DNA of 33,367 bases from Akkermansia muciniphila (GTDB lineage Bacteria > Verrucomicrobiota > Verrucomicrobiia > Limisphaerales > F1-80-MAGS106). Location of the stretch: contig CAMBEJ010000051.1 of the NCBI GenBank assembly GCA_945865375.1, forward strand, positions 1-33,367, given 5' to 3'. Positions 1 to 8,238 of the stretch are shown here, in pieces (within the stretch, counting starts at the first letter, position 1; every line of letters begins with the position of its first letter). The notes below the pieces were generated by a model. That model had not been told where the DNA came from, did no database searches, and saw nothing but the letters and a program-made list of their open reading frames with translations. The position numbers were made by a program, and so were the translations under genes.

Positions 1-7
1 CTTGCCA

Positions 8-169
8 TTACACCAATTGGACAGCCGACAAAACTCTTTGAGCATCGCCTGACGTCTCGGTGGATTGGGCCCGAGGGTCCGTGTAGTCATTCGTTTCAGC
101 AGCCCCTTGCTGATCCAGCGCCCGCTCACTCGGATTGCGTCCAACATCCACCCAGTTTGCACAAGTCAT
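8..169 (-). CDS. Possible 53-aa ORF coupled to the mgtC-like gene
   Basis: A minus-strand reading frame of 53 codons begins with an ATG that overlaps the stop codon of the mgtC-like gene in an ATGA arrangement and ends at a TAA near the window edge. The overlap is what a translationally coupled gene would show. The peptide is polar, without a signal peptide, membrane segment or recognisable motif. It occupies the place where the second half of an MgtC/DUF4010 protein would be expected, so it may be chance sequence brought in by a deletion. It is probably not a real gene. Confidence 0.2.
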   Translation of the reverse strand: MTCANWVDVGRNPSERALDQQGAAETNDYTDPRAQSTETSGDAQRVLSAVQLV

Positions 170-564
170 TCGCTTTGTTCAGTCTGGTTTTTCAGGGGTA
201 AAGATGAGAGCACGGCCGCCGCGCCGCAGATCGCAATCGCCACCGCCAGCGAGCCAACCATCGTATAAGCCCCGACCACGAACATGAGCAGCATCGTGAC
301 TTCGGTGTTGAGGCCAGGCCGTTCCTCACCTGCCCGCAGCAGAGGCAGATTCCCACCTGCGATAATCAGCGCCGGCCCCGCCAATCCACCCGCCACCGTC
401 CAGCCACCAAAGTTTTCTGCCAGCAGCGCGCACAGTGCTCCGAACAAAGTCACGAGCGGAAACGTCCGAAATCCCGCGAGGCGCGCGTCGGTTCTCTGAC
501 GCTGCAGGCCGACGAGCAGCCCCAACCCAAGCACGATTCCCAGACGGCTGAAAATATCTATCAT
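166..564 (-). CDS. MgtC/SapB-family membrane protein, apparently C-terminally truncated
   Basis: The 132-residue product has the N-terminal MgtC/SapB pattern: a first helix followed by GLLVGLQRQR, then FRTFPLVTLFGAL, and further hydrophobic segments around residues 38-52, 58-72 and 88-118. MgtC-type proteins are inner-membrane proteins linked to magnesium limitation or metal stress. Relatives fused to DUF4010 run to about 400 residues, and here the frame ends in a polar tail (KNQTEQSE) just after the last helix, so the C-terminal half seems lost. The ATG overlaps the stop of the RND pump remnant upstream (TCAT at 561-564), indicating co-transcription and translational coupling with that pump. 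The MgtC assignment is fairly secure; whether the short form works is unknown. Confidence 0.6.
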   Translation of the reverse strand: MIDIFSRLGIVLGLGLLVGLQRQRTDARLAGFRTFPLVTLFGALCALLAENFGGWTVAGGLAGPALIIAGGNLPLLRAGEERPGLNTEVTMLLMFVVGAYTMVGSLAVAIAICGAAAVLSSLPLKNQTEQSE

Positions 565-1540
565 GGCGGAAACCGCGAGTGCCTTTGGGGGTTAGCTTGC
601 ATGGGCAATTGGTGTTGGAGCCGTTTCCATTTCCACTCCTCGACGGCGCAGAACAGACAGGGCGCGATGAAAATGGTCACGAGCACACTCAAGACCATGC
701 CGCCCACCGACGGGATGGCCATCGGTTTCATCACGTCGGAGCCGCGCCCGGTCGCCCAAAAAATGGGCATCAAGCCGAAGATGGTCGTCGAAATCGTCAT
801 CAAGCTGGGGCCCATCCGTTTCAAGCCCGCTTGCACGACCGCCTCGCGACGTCCTCCACCGAGTTGAAGGTCGCTTTCTCGAAAAGGCCTTCAAGGTAGG
901 TCGAGATGATGACACCGTCGTCGTCCACGACGCCGAACAAAACGAGGAAGCCGACCCACACGGCGATGGAAGGATTCAAGCCCCAGAGCGGGAGCATGAT
1001 GAAACCGCCCGCCGCCGCCACCAGGATGCTGAAGAAGATGATGGGCGCGATCCACCAGCGCTTGAAGCCGAGGTAGAGCATCACAAACATGATGAACATG
1101 GTTACCGGCACGAGGATGCTCATTCGTTTCGTGGCGCGAACCTGGTTCTCGAACTGGCCGCTCCATTCCCAGTAGTAGCCGGCCGGAAGTTTGAGCAGTC
1201 CATCACGCACGGCGCTTTGGAGAACCGCTTCGGCATCTTCGACCACGCTCACTTCGTCGCGGTCGCGCGTGTTCATCGTCAGGTAGCCCACGAGCAGGCC
1301 GCGCTCGCCTTTGATTTCCTGCGGGCCAAGGACGCTCTTGATGGTGAGAACTTGCGCGAGGGGCATTTGCGCGCCGGTGCTGCTCAGCACGAGAATCTTC
1401 TCCAACTCGGGAATATCTTCCCGGAATTCCCGCAGATAACGAACGCGAATCGGGTAAGGCTCCCGGCCCTCGACAGACTCCATGATGTTCATGCCGCCAA
1501 TGGCGATCTCGATGATATCCTGCACGTCGGTAGTGGACCT
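561..1540 (-). pseudogene. cusA: CusA/CzcA-type heavy-metal RND efflux pump, 5'-deleted and frameshifted
   Basis: Only about the last third of a roughly 1,040-residue RND pump remains. From about 1540 downward the frame reads TTDVQDIIEIAIGGMN, then VEGREPYPIRVRYLRE, PLAQV, GYYWEWSGQFENQ and several transmembrane segments, matching the C-terminal periplasmic and membrane half of CusA. Near 845-855 the frame is lost: it runs into VARRSCKRA and stops. The homologous sequence resumes in another frame as AVVQAGLKRMGPSLMT, IFWATGRGSDVMKP and VGGMVLSVLVTIFIAP, ending at 561. One missing base or two extra bases would explain the shift. Sequence upstream of 1540 does not resemble CusA, so the proton-relay helices and most of the periplasmic domain are gone. 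Such pumps export Cu(I), Ag(I), Zn(II) or Co(II) with CusB and CusC partners, which are absent. This copy cannot make a working pump. Confidence 0.88.
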
Positions 1541-1750
1541 TGACCGATTGGCCAGGTTCCAACGCGCCAAGGCAAATGCGGCTCCATCCTTGCGAAAACC
1601 GCGTCGAGTCCTTCTCATCTGTTTTTGATTCGTTGTTCTTGAACATCTCGTGTTCACTCTTTGATACGCCTGACCTTCTGCTGTCCCTCCGATTTCTCTT
1701 GCTCGAAGATCCCCCGATTTTGTTACCAGACGAAGCGGCTTGAGGAAGAA

Positions 1751-1791
1751 GCTGAAGCGGTGACGCGGGGGAAATCACTCACCGCTTCAGC
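1751..1791 (-). terminator. Strong hairpin, likely transcription terminator
   Basis: A perfect 13-bp inverted repeat, GCTGAAGCGGTGA and its complement, encloses a 15-nt loop. On the minus strand it lies about 13 bases after the stop of the secreted CxxC protein. The following bases (TTCTTCCTC) are pyrimidine-rich but not a clean U-tract. It fits a terminator separating that gene from the pump remnant. Confidence 0.6.
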
Positions 1792-1803
1792 GTGAAAAAG
1801 GCC

Positions 1804-2274
1804 TTACTTGTTTTCCTTATCCATCCCTTTCGTCGCGGCGCTGCCTGGCTTGGTTGCGCAGCAGAAGACGGAGTCGTCGCCGCACGACTTGCAACTGTGC
1901 TTAAGGACCATCTCCTTGCCTTGGTCGTGGCCGGTGACTGTGATGGTGGAATTGCAGCCGGCGCACGCGTGGGTGCCGATCAACTCCTTGGGCTGGCCTT
2001 TTGCCATCAGAAGCTCCGCGCCCTTGACCCCTTGCTTCACGCGGGAGACATACACCGTCTTGCACTTGGCGCACACCATCGCAATGGTGTCGTCCGGCTT
2101 CAGAGCATCGGCTTGTGCCTTCGTGTTGATTCCTTGGAGCATCAGCAGATGCTCACCGCCTTTCATCGGCTTCATCGGCTCATCCGCAGCGTTGATGTTC
2201 GTGGGCAGCCAGGCCGCGAGGGCAATCACCATCGCAATACCGGTCCCGATCATGTTGTGCTTAACTGTTTTCAT
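1804..2274 (-). CDS. Secreted protein with four CxxC pairs, putative metal-binding
   Basis: The start chosen is the ATG at 2274, because it gives a clear signal peptide: basic MKTVKHN, a hydrophobic core GTGIAMVIALAAWL and a likely cleavage after NINA. An earlier in-frame start would add 15 polar residues. The mature part of about 125 residues contains CAKC, CAGC, CKSC and FCC, plus HACAGC and KHSCKSC. This resembles paired zinc-ribbon-like knuckles that could bind copper or zinc in the periplasm. No named family is recognised. It lies between a metal-efflux pump remnant and a two-component system on the same strand, next to a copper-type ATPase, and is followed by a strong hairpin. A role in periplasmic metal handling is inferred from cysteine content and context. 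Confidence 0.72.
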   Translation of the reverse strand: MKTVKHNMIGTGIAMVIALAAWLPTNINAADEPMKPMKGGEHLLMLQGINTKAQADALKPDDTIAMVCAKCKTVYVSRVKQGVKGAELLMAKGQPKELIGTHACAGCNSTITVTGHDQGKEMVLKHSCKSCGDDSVFCCATKPGSAATKGMDKENK

Positions 2275-2348
2275 TGTGTTTACTGTTGTTTGTTTGTTTT
2301 GGCTCTTGCATCGGGCCAACCGGTGTGTTGCCCCGAAATCTGTTTGGT

Positions 2349-2366
2349 GCGCATGGACTCATGCGC
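2349..2366 (-). terminator. Hairpin overlapping the stop of the receiver-only regulator
   Basis: GCGCATG, a GACT tetraloop and CATGCGC form a perfect 7-bp stem. It overlaps the TGA stop of the response regulator on the minus strand. No U-tract follows, so termination is only a possibility. Confidence 0.35.
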
Positions 2367-2766
2367 CTGACGTGTTCCCACGCTCGTTCCGCGCCTTGTC
2401 CTTCCTCAGTGCATCGCGAAGGACCTCGATCAACTTTCCCGGCCCGTCCTGCTTGGCGACGAACGCCGAAGCGCCCGCAGCGAGGGCCAGCCTTTCGGTT
2501 CGTTGCAGGTCGAACATCGTCGTGTCGACGACGGGAAGCTCCGGGGCGTGCGCGCGGATCGCTTTAATGAAGTCCAGTCCACTGGACGACTTGAGCTGAA
2601 TGTCCGTGAGCACGATGTCGGGCCGAACGGATACGACACCGGCAAGCGCTTCATCCGCGTCTTCCGCCTGACCGCAGACCGTGAGATCCGTCTCGCGCTC
2701 GATGGCGTCCACGAGGCTGCGGCGCATCAGCGGGTGATCCTCGATTACGAAAACTCTACTTTTCAT
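2359..2766 (-). CDS. Receiver-only response regulator
   Basis: The 135-residue protein is a single CheY-like receiver: acidic residues in VFVIEDH (residues 5-11), phosphoacceptor Asp55 in IVLTDIQ, a hydroxyl residue in VVDTTMFD, and the conserved Lys in AFVAKQDG. It ends shortly after the last receiver helix with a charged tail (KDKARNERGN) and has no DNA-binding domain, so it may act through protein contacts or as a phosphate sink. It shares the HPLMRR stretch after the acidic pocket with the NarL-type regulator at 3104-3796, suggesting duplication. It lies downstream of that regulator on the same strand, separated by 337 bases. The start at 2766 places MKSRVFVIED at the normal beginning of the fold. 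Confidence 0.85.
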   Translation of the reverse strand: MKSRVFVIEDHPLMRRSLVDAIERETDLTVCGQAEDADEALAGVVSVRPDIVLTDIQLKSSSGLDFIKAIRAHAPELPVVDTTMFDLQRTERLALAAGASAFVAKQDGPGKLIEVLRDALRKDKARNERGNTSGA

Positions 2767-3103
2767 ACTTCTGAATCCGGCGCGTCGAACGCGCCTGCCG
2801 CTGCGATGGACTCATCGGGCTCGTCCATCGTTTGGCCTGGTTGAAGTTTGTTGGAACTGCACTTTCATTCACGTCTCCATTATGGCCTTTTGGAGGGCCG
2901 ACGGTATTGGCAGGAAAGTCGTCCGCGAGTAGAGCCGGGAAGTCGCGTCGGATAAGGGAAATGCTTACGAGGGTATAAGGCGATTGCGCCTACAGCGAGG
3001 AGACAGCGATTCGTATGAAGTAAAACGCAGTGGCCTCCGCTGCGGGACTGACGCAGTGAATCGGCGAGCTAAGTTCCCGGCTGCAATGCAGCCGAAGGCG
3101 TCG
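2767..3103. other. Gene-free gap between two response regulators
   Basis: No convincing gene was found in 337 bases. A 21-codon minus-strand frame (MDEPDESIAAAG...) overlaps the ATG of the downstream regulator as ATGA, which could be the last piece of a lost upstream gene. A short palindrome GGCGATTGCGCC lies at 2979-2990 and a longer one at 3078-3094. A promoter for the receiver-only regulator could be here but no clear motif was seen. Confidence 0.5.
3078..3094 (-). terminator. Palindrome CGGCTGCA-A-TGCAGCCG
   Basis: Two perfect 8-base arms surround a single central base. It begins about 10 bases after the stop of the NarL-type regulator on the minus strand, where a terminator would sit, but no U-tract follows. 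It could equally be a REP-like repeat unit. Confidence 0.35.
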
Positions 3104-3796
3104 TCATGGTTTCGGCCCGCCCTGCGAGGCAACCCAGCGGATGGCGAATCGGGTGAACTCCGGCGTGGTCTTGAATCCGAGCTTCTCTTTGATGTGTCCC
3201 CGATGCACGTCCACGGTCTTCGGGCTGAGGTGAAGACGCCTGGCGATTTCGTCTGTGCTCCAGCCTTCCTCGGAGTGGTGCAACACTTCGAGTTCGCGAT
3301 CGGTCAGCTTTGCTTCCGGGCCGGCTTCAGCTTTGCCCATTCCGCCGACGAGCGAGTTCAGAATCTCCGCCGACATGCGAGGACTGAGCGCGACCTGGCC
3401 GCTCAACACGGTGCGGATGGCGCTGGCGAGCAGTTCCGGTCCCTCCTGCTTCATCACGTAGCCGCGCCCGCCTGCGCGCAGGACATGCGGGGCGTAGAGC
3501 GATTCGTCCTGCATGGACATTGCCAGCACGGGCAGGCCGGGATGGATCGCTTGAATGTCCTTGATAAGTTCCAAGCCGTCCTTGTCCGGCAGCGCCATGT
3601 CCACCAGCACCAAGTCCGGTTTTAGTTTCGCAATCGCCTCCATCGCCTCGCGTGCCGTGCCGGCCTCGCCGCACACCGCGAAATCCGGTTCGCGATTCAG
3701 CAAGTCGGCTTGGCCGCGCCGCATCAGCGGATGGTCATCCACCAGCAGAATGTTCTTCCGCTTGGTTGAGTTCGTGGCTGGTTCTTTGCGTGGCAT
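3104..3796 (-). CDS. NarL/FixJ-type response regulator
   Basis: The 230-residue protein has an N-terminal receiver (about residues 15-135) with the acidic pair in LLVDDHP, phosphoacceptor Asp66 in LVLVDMALPDKDG, and the switch-region Lys in GYVMKQEG. A LuxR-type helix-turn-helix occupies about residues 163-225 (KLTDRELEVLHH, STDEIARRLHLSPKTVDVHR). It should bind DNA as a dimer when phosphorylated. The gene follows the broken PAS sensor on the same strand, its likely former partner, which in turn is coupled to the copper ATPase gene. With the kinase core deleted, input would have to come from another kinase or a small phosphodonor. The target genes are unknown; metal resistance is inferred from context. 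Confidence 0.92.
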   Translation of the reverse strand: MPRKEPATNSTKRKNILLVDDHPLMRRGQADLLNREPDFAVCGEAGTAREAMEAIAKLKPDLVLVDMALPDKDGLELIKDIQAIHPGLPVLAMSMQDESLYAPHVLRAGGRGYVMKQEGPELLASAIRTVLSGQVALSPRMSAEILNSLVGGMGKAEAGPEAKLTDRELEVLHHSEEGWSTDEIARRLHLSPKTVDVHRGHIKEKLGFKTTPEFTRFAIRWVASQGGPKP

Positions 3797-3838
3797 GGTT
3801 TGGTGGCTCTTAATCGGAGGGCGTTGTAGTTCGCGGCA

Positions 3839-4736
3839 TCATCCGACATTAACTCTTTCGACGACGGCTCTCGGCATGGAACAACGCACCTCGACGCCGC
3901 CATCGGAATGCGGTTGCACCTCCAGTCGTCCCCCGCTCAGTCGCCGTCGCCACGGCTTGTTCCAACTCCCGGCGCCCCGAAATGTCGGGGACCAATGCGG
4001 TGAACAATCTCCGGTCGCCGAGCCGGACTTCGCTGACCGACAGCTCCATCGGGAACACCGCGCCATCCTTGCGCTGCCCCTCCATTTCGCGACCGATGCC
4101 GATGTGCCTCGACTGTCCGGTGCGAAAGTAGTTGGCCAGATCGATGTCGTAACCCTGCTGATCTATCCAAAGGATGAGAATGCCTACGCTTCGTCCAAGG
4201 ATTTCCTCCGGCGCGTAACCGAATATGCGGCAAGCCTGCGGGTTGATGGACTCGACAAGGCCGCTGTCATGCATCGTGATGAAGCCCTCGGCGGCCGTTT
4301 CGAAGATGGCTCGGAGGCGTTGTTCGCTCCCGCGCAGCGATTCTTCGACTCGCTTGCGCTCCGTGATGTCGGTGCGAATTACGACGTATTGGCGGGATTT
4401 CCCCTGCGCATCGAGAAACGGCACGATGGTCGTGTCCACCCAATAGTGCGAACCGTCCTTCGCGCGGTTTTTGATTTCGCCGTGCCATACCTGGCCGCGC
4501 CCGATGGTCGTCCAGAGTTCACGTATGAACTCCTTGGCATGATGCCCGGAATTGATAATGCGGTGATCCTGCCCCAGCAATTCCTCTCGCGAGTATTTGG
4601 AAATCGCGCAGAACTTGTCGTTCACGTAGGTGATTTTGCCCTGCGCGTCCGTGATGGCGACGATGGCGTGTTCGTCGAGTGCCGCCTTGAACTCGGCAAG
4701 CTCGCCTACAGGACTTTGTGGCAAGTCACGTTTCAT
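3839..4736 (-). pseudogene. PAS-PAS sensor histidine kinase with deleted kinase core
   Basis: The open frame from 4736 to 3849 encodes two PAS domains: residues 15-135 ([20 protein letters not shown], ending in the PAC motif [12 protein letters not shown]) and about 143-265 (ending [15 protein letters not shown]). After ELEQAV the frame degenerates into [20 protein letters not shown]. In another frame, starting close to that point, lies [18 protein letters not shown] followed by RCSMP, the typical last strand-loop-strand of a NarX-type histidine-kinase ATPase domain. So the dimerisation/phosphoacceptor helix and the N, G1 and most of the G2 boxes have been removed by an internal out-of-frame deletion of some 200 codons. 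The ATG overlaps the stop of the copper ATPase as ATGA, indicating coupling. The surviving PAS protein might be made but cannot act as a kinase. Confidence 0.85.
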
Positions 4737-7333
4737 AATTTCGTGCCGCGCAATCGTAGCGCGTTGGCAATGACGGAAACAGAACTAAAACTCATGGCCG
4801 CCCCGGCAATGATGGGACTGAGCAGCGCGCCGAAGAACGGATAGAGCGCGCCCGCCGCGACCGGAATACCGAGCGCGTTATAGACGAACGCGAAGAAGAG
4901 GTTTTGCCGGATGTTCCGCATCATGGCGCGGCCAAGGCGAATCGCGCGTACGATGCCGCGCAGGTCGCCCTTCACGAGCGTCACGCCCGCGCTTTCCATC
5001 GCGATGTCCGTCCCCGTGCCCATGGCAATGCCCACGTCAGCGGCGGCAAGCGCCGGAGCGTCGTTGATGCCGTCCCCAACCATGCCGACGACGCGGCCTG
5101 CCGCCTTGAGCGACTTCACTTTCTCGTCCTTGTCGTGCGGAGTGACGCCGGCTTGGAAGTCGGTAATGCCCAGCTTGCGTGCGACGGCTTCGGCGGTGCG
5201 CGGATTGTCCCCGGTGAGCATGATGACGTTCACGCCGAGTTCGCGCAGTTCCGCGAGCGCCTGCGGCGTGGTGGACTTCACGGGGTCAGCGACCGTCAAG
5301 ACTCCGGCGGCGCGACCGTCGATGGCCACAAAGATGGCGGTCGCGCCTTCGGCCTGGTGCGGAGCGGCGAGCGTTTCGAGGGCTGCGATGTCGGCCACTC
5401 CGTTTTCGCGGAGGAAGGCGGGTTTGCCAATCAACACCCTGCGTCCAGCGACAGTGCCCGCCACTCCTCCTGCGGTGGTGGATTGAAAATCCTTCGCGGC
5501 TTCCAGCGGAAGCTGCCGCGCTTGGGCTGCCACGATGACGGCGTGCGCCAGAGGATGTTCGCTGCCTTGTTCCAGTGAAGCGGCGAGGCGAAGCAGATCC
5601 TTCTCGTCGAAGCCGCCGACCGGCAACACCTGAGCGAGCTTCGGTTTCCCCTCCGTGAGCGTGCCGGTCTTGTCCACGGCCAAGGTGTCGAGTTTGGCGA
5701 GATACTCGATGGCCTCGGCATTGCGAATGAGGACGCCCACTTGCGCGCCGCGACCGATGCCGACCATCACGCTCATGGGTGTGGCCAGACCGAGTGCGCA
5801 AGGACAAGCAATGATGAGCACGGCGACGGCGTTGGTGATGGCGTAGGCAAGACGCGGTTCCGGTCCCCAAACCATCCAGGCAACAAAAGTAAGCGCGGAA
5901 ATTGCCAGCACCGCCGGGACAAACCAGCCCGCAACCTTGTCCGCCAAGGCTTGGATCGGGGCGCGGCTGCGCTGGGCCTGCGCCACGAGATTCCCGATTT
6001 GCGCGAGCATCGTTTCGCTGCCGACGCGTTCGGCTTTCATCACGATGCCGCCCGTGGTGTTCACCGTGCCGCCGGAAACTTTCGCGCCGACGGCCTTCTC
6101 CACGGGAAGCGGTTCGCCGGTGAGCATGGATTCGTCCACGGACGTGCGTCCTTCCACGACTTCACCGTCCACGGGAATCTTCTCGCCGGGGCGCACGCGC
6201 AAGAGGTCGCCGGGATGCACGGCATCGAGCGGCACGTCCTCGTCGCCGTTCGGAGTTGCGCGCCGGGCCGTTTTCGGCGCGAGGCTGAGCAAAGCCTTGA
6301 GCGCTCCACTGGTGCGTCGCCGAGCGCGGAGTTCAAGCACTTGACCGAGCAACACGAGCACGGTGATGACGGCGGCAGCCTCAAAATAGATCGCAGGTTT
6401 GCCCGTGTGACCCGCTGCTGGTGGGAACGCCTGCGGGAACAACATGGCCGTTACACTGAAGGCAAACGCCGCGCCCACGCCCAGCGCGATGAGCGTGAAC
6501 ATATTCAAGCTGTGGTTCACAAGTGAGCGCCAGCCGCGCACAAAAAACGGCCAGCCTGCCCACCACACGACCGGCGTGCTGAGGATGAATTGTCCCCAGC
6601 GCGAAACCTCTCCACTCAGCCATTCAACATGACTCCACGCGGGGATAATGTGCGCCATCGCCACGATAAAGACTGGCAATGTCAGCGCCGTGCCGATCCA
6701 GAAACGCCGGGTCATGTCGCGCAGTTCAGAATCGTCTTGCTCGACTTCGGGCGTGATGGTCTTCGGCTCCAACGCCATGCCGCATTTGGGGCAAGTGCCG
6801 GGATGGTCCTGCTCGACCTCCGGGTGCATCGGGCAGGTGTAAAGGGTCTTGGCCGCCGGCTTCCAAGCCGGGTTCAGCTCCAACGCCATGCCGCACTTCG
6901 GACACGCGCCCGCTTTGTCACTCTCCACACCTGGACACATCGGGCAGAAATACTTGGCGGCGTTGGAAGCCGTCACTGCTGCGTCTTTGTGATGCTGATG
7001 GGAATGGTCGTGATGCGCTTCGCTCTGGGTGGCACCACTCGCCTTGTTGCCACAACAGGAATGTTCCTCCGCGCCGCGCTCGTGCTCATGGCCGTGCGCA
7101 GCGTGGTCGTGATGTTTGTCGTTCTCTTTGCCGCCGCAACAATCCGGGGAATCGCTGGCAGGTTTGGCTTTCGCTCCACCGCAGCAACCATCGACCGCTT
7201 TCGCAGGCGCGCTTTGGGACAAAAACTTCTTCCGGCAATGTTCGCCGCAAAAGTAGAACGCCTCCGCATCGCGATCGGCGCTAAGGGCCGTCGCTTCGTC
7301 CACGGTCATGCCACAAATCGGGTCGGTCTTCAT
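4733..7333 (-). CDS. copA: Copper-type P1B ATPase with YHS, His-rich and double metal-binding N-terminus
   Basis: This 866-residue heavy-metal ATPase should export Cu(I) or Ag(I) across the inner membrane. All core motifs are present: Cys510-Pro-Cys512 in the transport helix, phosphorylation site Asp554 (DKTGT), the SEHPLA motif with His at about 593, TGDN, and GDGINDAP around 753-760. The last helix ends [16 protein letters not shown], with the Met-Ser-Ser pattern of the copper subgroup. The N-terminus is elaborate: a YHS domain ([10 protein letters not shown]...CGEHCRKKF), a Cys-pair linker, a His-rich segment at about 70-120, and two CPMC/CPMH...CPKCGMALE heavy-metal-binding domains at about 128-195, instead of the usual ferredoxin-like GMTCxxC domain. 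The gene is intact although its neighbours are broken. Its stop overlaps the start of the PAS sensor. Confidence 0.96.
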   Translation of the reverse strand: MKTDPICGMTVDEATALSADRDAEAFYFCGEHCRKKFLSQSAPAKAVDGCCGGAKAKPASDSPDCCGGKENDKHHDHAAHGHEHERGAEEHSCCGNKASGATQSEAHHDHSHQHHKDAAVTASNAAKYFCPMCPGVESDKAGACPKCGMALELNPAWKPAAKTLYTCPMHPEVEQDHPGTCPKCGMALEPKTITPEVEQDDSELRDMTRRFWIGTALTLPVFIVAMAHIIPAWSHVEWLSGEVSRWGQFILSTPVVWWAGWPFFVRGWRSLVNHSLNMFTLIALGVGAAFAFSVTAMLFPQAFPPAAGHTGKPAIYFEAAAVITVLVLLGQVLELRARRRTSGALKALLSLAPKTARRATPNGDEDVPLDAVHPGDLLRVRPGEKIPVDGEVVEGRTSVDESMLTGEPLPVEKAVGAKVSGGTVNTTGGIVMKAERVGSETMLAQIGNLVAQAQRSRAPIQALADKVAGWFVPAVLAISALTFVAWMVWGPEPRLAYAITNAVAVLIIACPCALGLATPMSVMVGIGRGAQVGVLIRNAEAIEYLAKLDTLAVDKTGTLTEGKPKLAQVLPVGGFDEKDLLRLAASLEQGSEHPLAHAVIVAAQARQLPLEAAKDFQSTTAGGVAGTVAGRRVLIGKPAFLRENGVADIAALETLAAPHQAEGATAIFVAIDGRAAGVLTVADPVKSTTPQALAELRELGVNVIMLTGDNPRTAEAVARKLGITDFQAGVTPHDKDEKVKSLKAAGRVVGMVGDGINDAPALAAADVGIAMGTGTDIAMESAGVTLVKGDLRGIVRAIRLGRAMMRNIRQNLFFAFVYNALGIPVAAGALYPFFGALLSPIIAGAAMSFSSVSVIANALRLRGTKL

Positions 7334-7705
7334 AAGGTTGTTCGCTGTTCGTTGTCGAAGCGGTCTTTCGATTCTTTCGCCCTGGCTAACCCAGATGCAT
7401 TCATTCTCTTACACTGCCCGCCCCTGCCTTGAATCGACGAGGCCTGGCACCGGTGATTGCCGATGCGAGGCGGGATCGCTACTCTCCGCTCATGGTCAAA
7501 GGCGAAGACGCCTTGATTGAAAACCTGAGTGCCTTCGTCGCCTTCGAGCGCCAGCGCCATCAGCGCGGGCAGAACCCATTTCGTTTATATGTTCATTCGG
7601 TTTTGTTTATGAGATTTCTGATAGCGGACACAGAACTTCCGCGACAGCAGAACACGGAGCGGTAGAGGAAGTTGAAGTCAGCCGCGGGCGCGGGGTCGAA
7701 TCAAC
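7334..7705. other. Gap upstream of the copper ATPase with no secure gene
   Basis: Short frames exist on both strands (for example a plus-strand stretch reading MVKGEDALIENLSAFVAFE near 7492), but none has a recognisable family, start signal or partner. The plus-strand stretch looks protein-like and could be a remnant. The promoter of the ATPase gene should lie here. No confident -35/-10 pair or metal-regulator operator was identified. Confidence 0.45.
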
Positions 7706-8149
7706 TTAACCGACGAAGGGAGGGGCGAGGCTGCGGAACGCAGGACCGAGGCACACCAATGGCGTGAGAACCCAATCGCCTTTCCAGGCTTGGCGCGAGA
7801 AATAAGAGTTCAGTTGTGTTTCCGTCGCATCCAGCGCGAGCGAAATCGGAGCAAGTAGATAAAGGGTGTGAAACTGCGGCGCGATGACCGTCGGAGCGTC
7901 CGCCCCGGCGAGCATCGTCTTCAGCGTCGAGCAAGTTGCAGTCGGCGCGGGCGCGGGCGCGTCGTGATCATCGTGAGTCGCCTTGGTCTGTGCTGAACCG
8001 TGACAGGAAGGCTGGACATCACTGTTGCCGTGTCCACCGCCAAAATGGCAATGGATGAAGCACATCGTCTGCGCCGCGATAAACACCGCGAGCGCGAGCG
8101 CCGCCAACGAGCGGAGCCACGGACTCAAGGTTGTCTGACGCACACGCAT
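7706..8149 (-). CDS. Small secreted or membrane-anchored His/Cys protein of a metal-resistance locus
   Basis: The 147-residue product begins with basic residues and a hydrophobic segment (SLAALALAVFIAAQ, about residues 14-27), then CFIHCHFGGGHG, SCHGSAQ and THDDHDAP, a His/Cys-rich stretch that could bind copper or silver outside the inner membrane. The rest is Ala/Leu-rich with no known domain. It is the first minus-strand gene of the metal cluster and faces away from the plus-strand regulator fragment. Similar short proteins opening metal-efflux operons are familiar by general pattern only; no family name can be given. The start at 8149 gives a good signal sequence. Confidence 0.65.
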   Translation of the reverse strand: MRVRQTTLSPWLRSLAALALAVFIAAQTMCFIHCHFGGGHGNSDVQPSCHGSAQTKATHDDHDAPAPAPTATCSTLKTMLAGADAPTVIAPQFHTLYLLAPISLALDATETQLNSYFSRQAWKGDWVLTPLVCLGPAFRSLAPPFVG

Positions 8150-8238
8150 GATCGAACTTTACTCAAATTGCCCCGCTCACCGCAATAGAGGGTTTGCAAG
8201 CCATTCGCGGGAGTTAACTTGGGGTCGAGATGTGACCT

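Noticed and set aside
1-23. On the minus strand the edge reads TGTCCAATTGGTGTAATGGC, like the acceptor and D-arm start of a tRNA.
   Set aside because: Only 23 bases are in the window, the spacing between acceptor and D stem is one base off, and a minus-strand ORF ends inside it. It cannot be supported.
3555-4844. A 429-codon plus-strand frame opposite the PAS sensor.
   Set aside because: It has low-complexity composition and no motifs, and the opposite strand encodes clear PAS and receiver domains.
7330-7665. Overlapping short frames on both strands upstream of the copper ATPase.
   Set aside because: Neither has a family, a convincing start or a partner. One plus-strand stretch may be a remnant but cannot be called.
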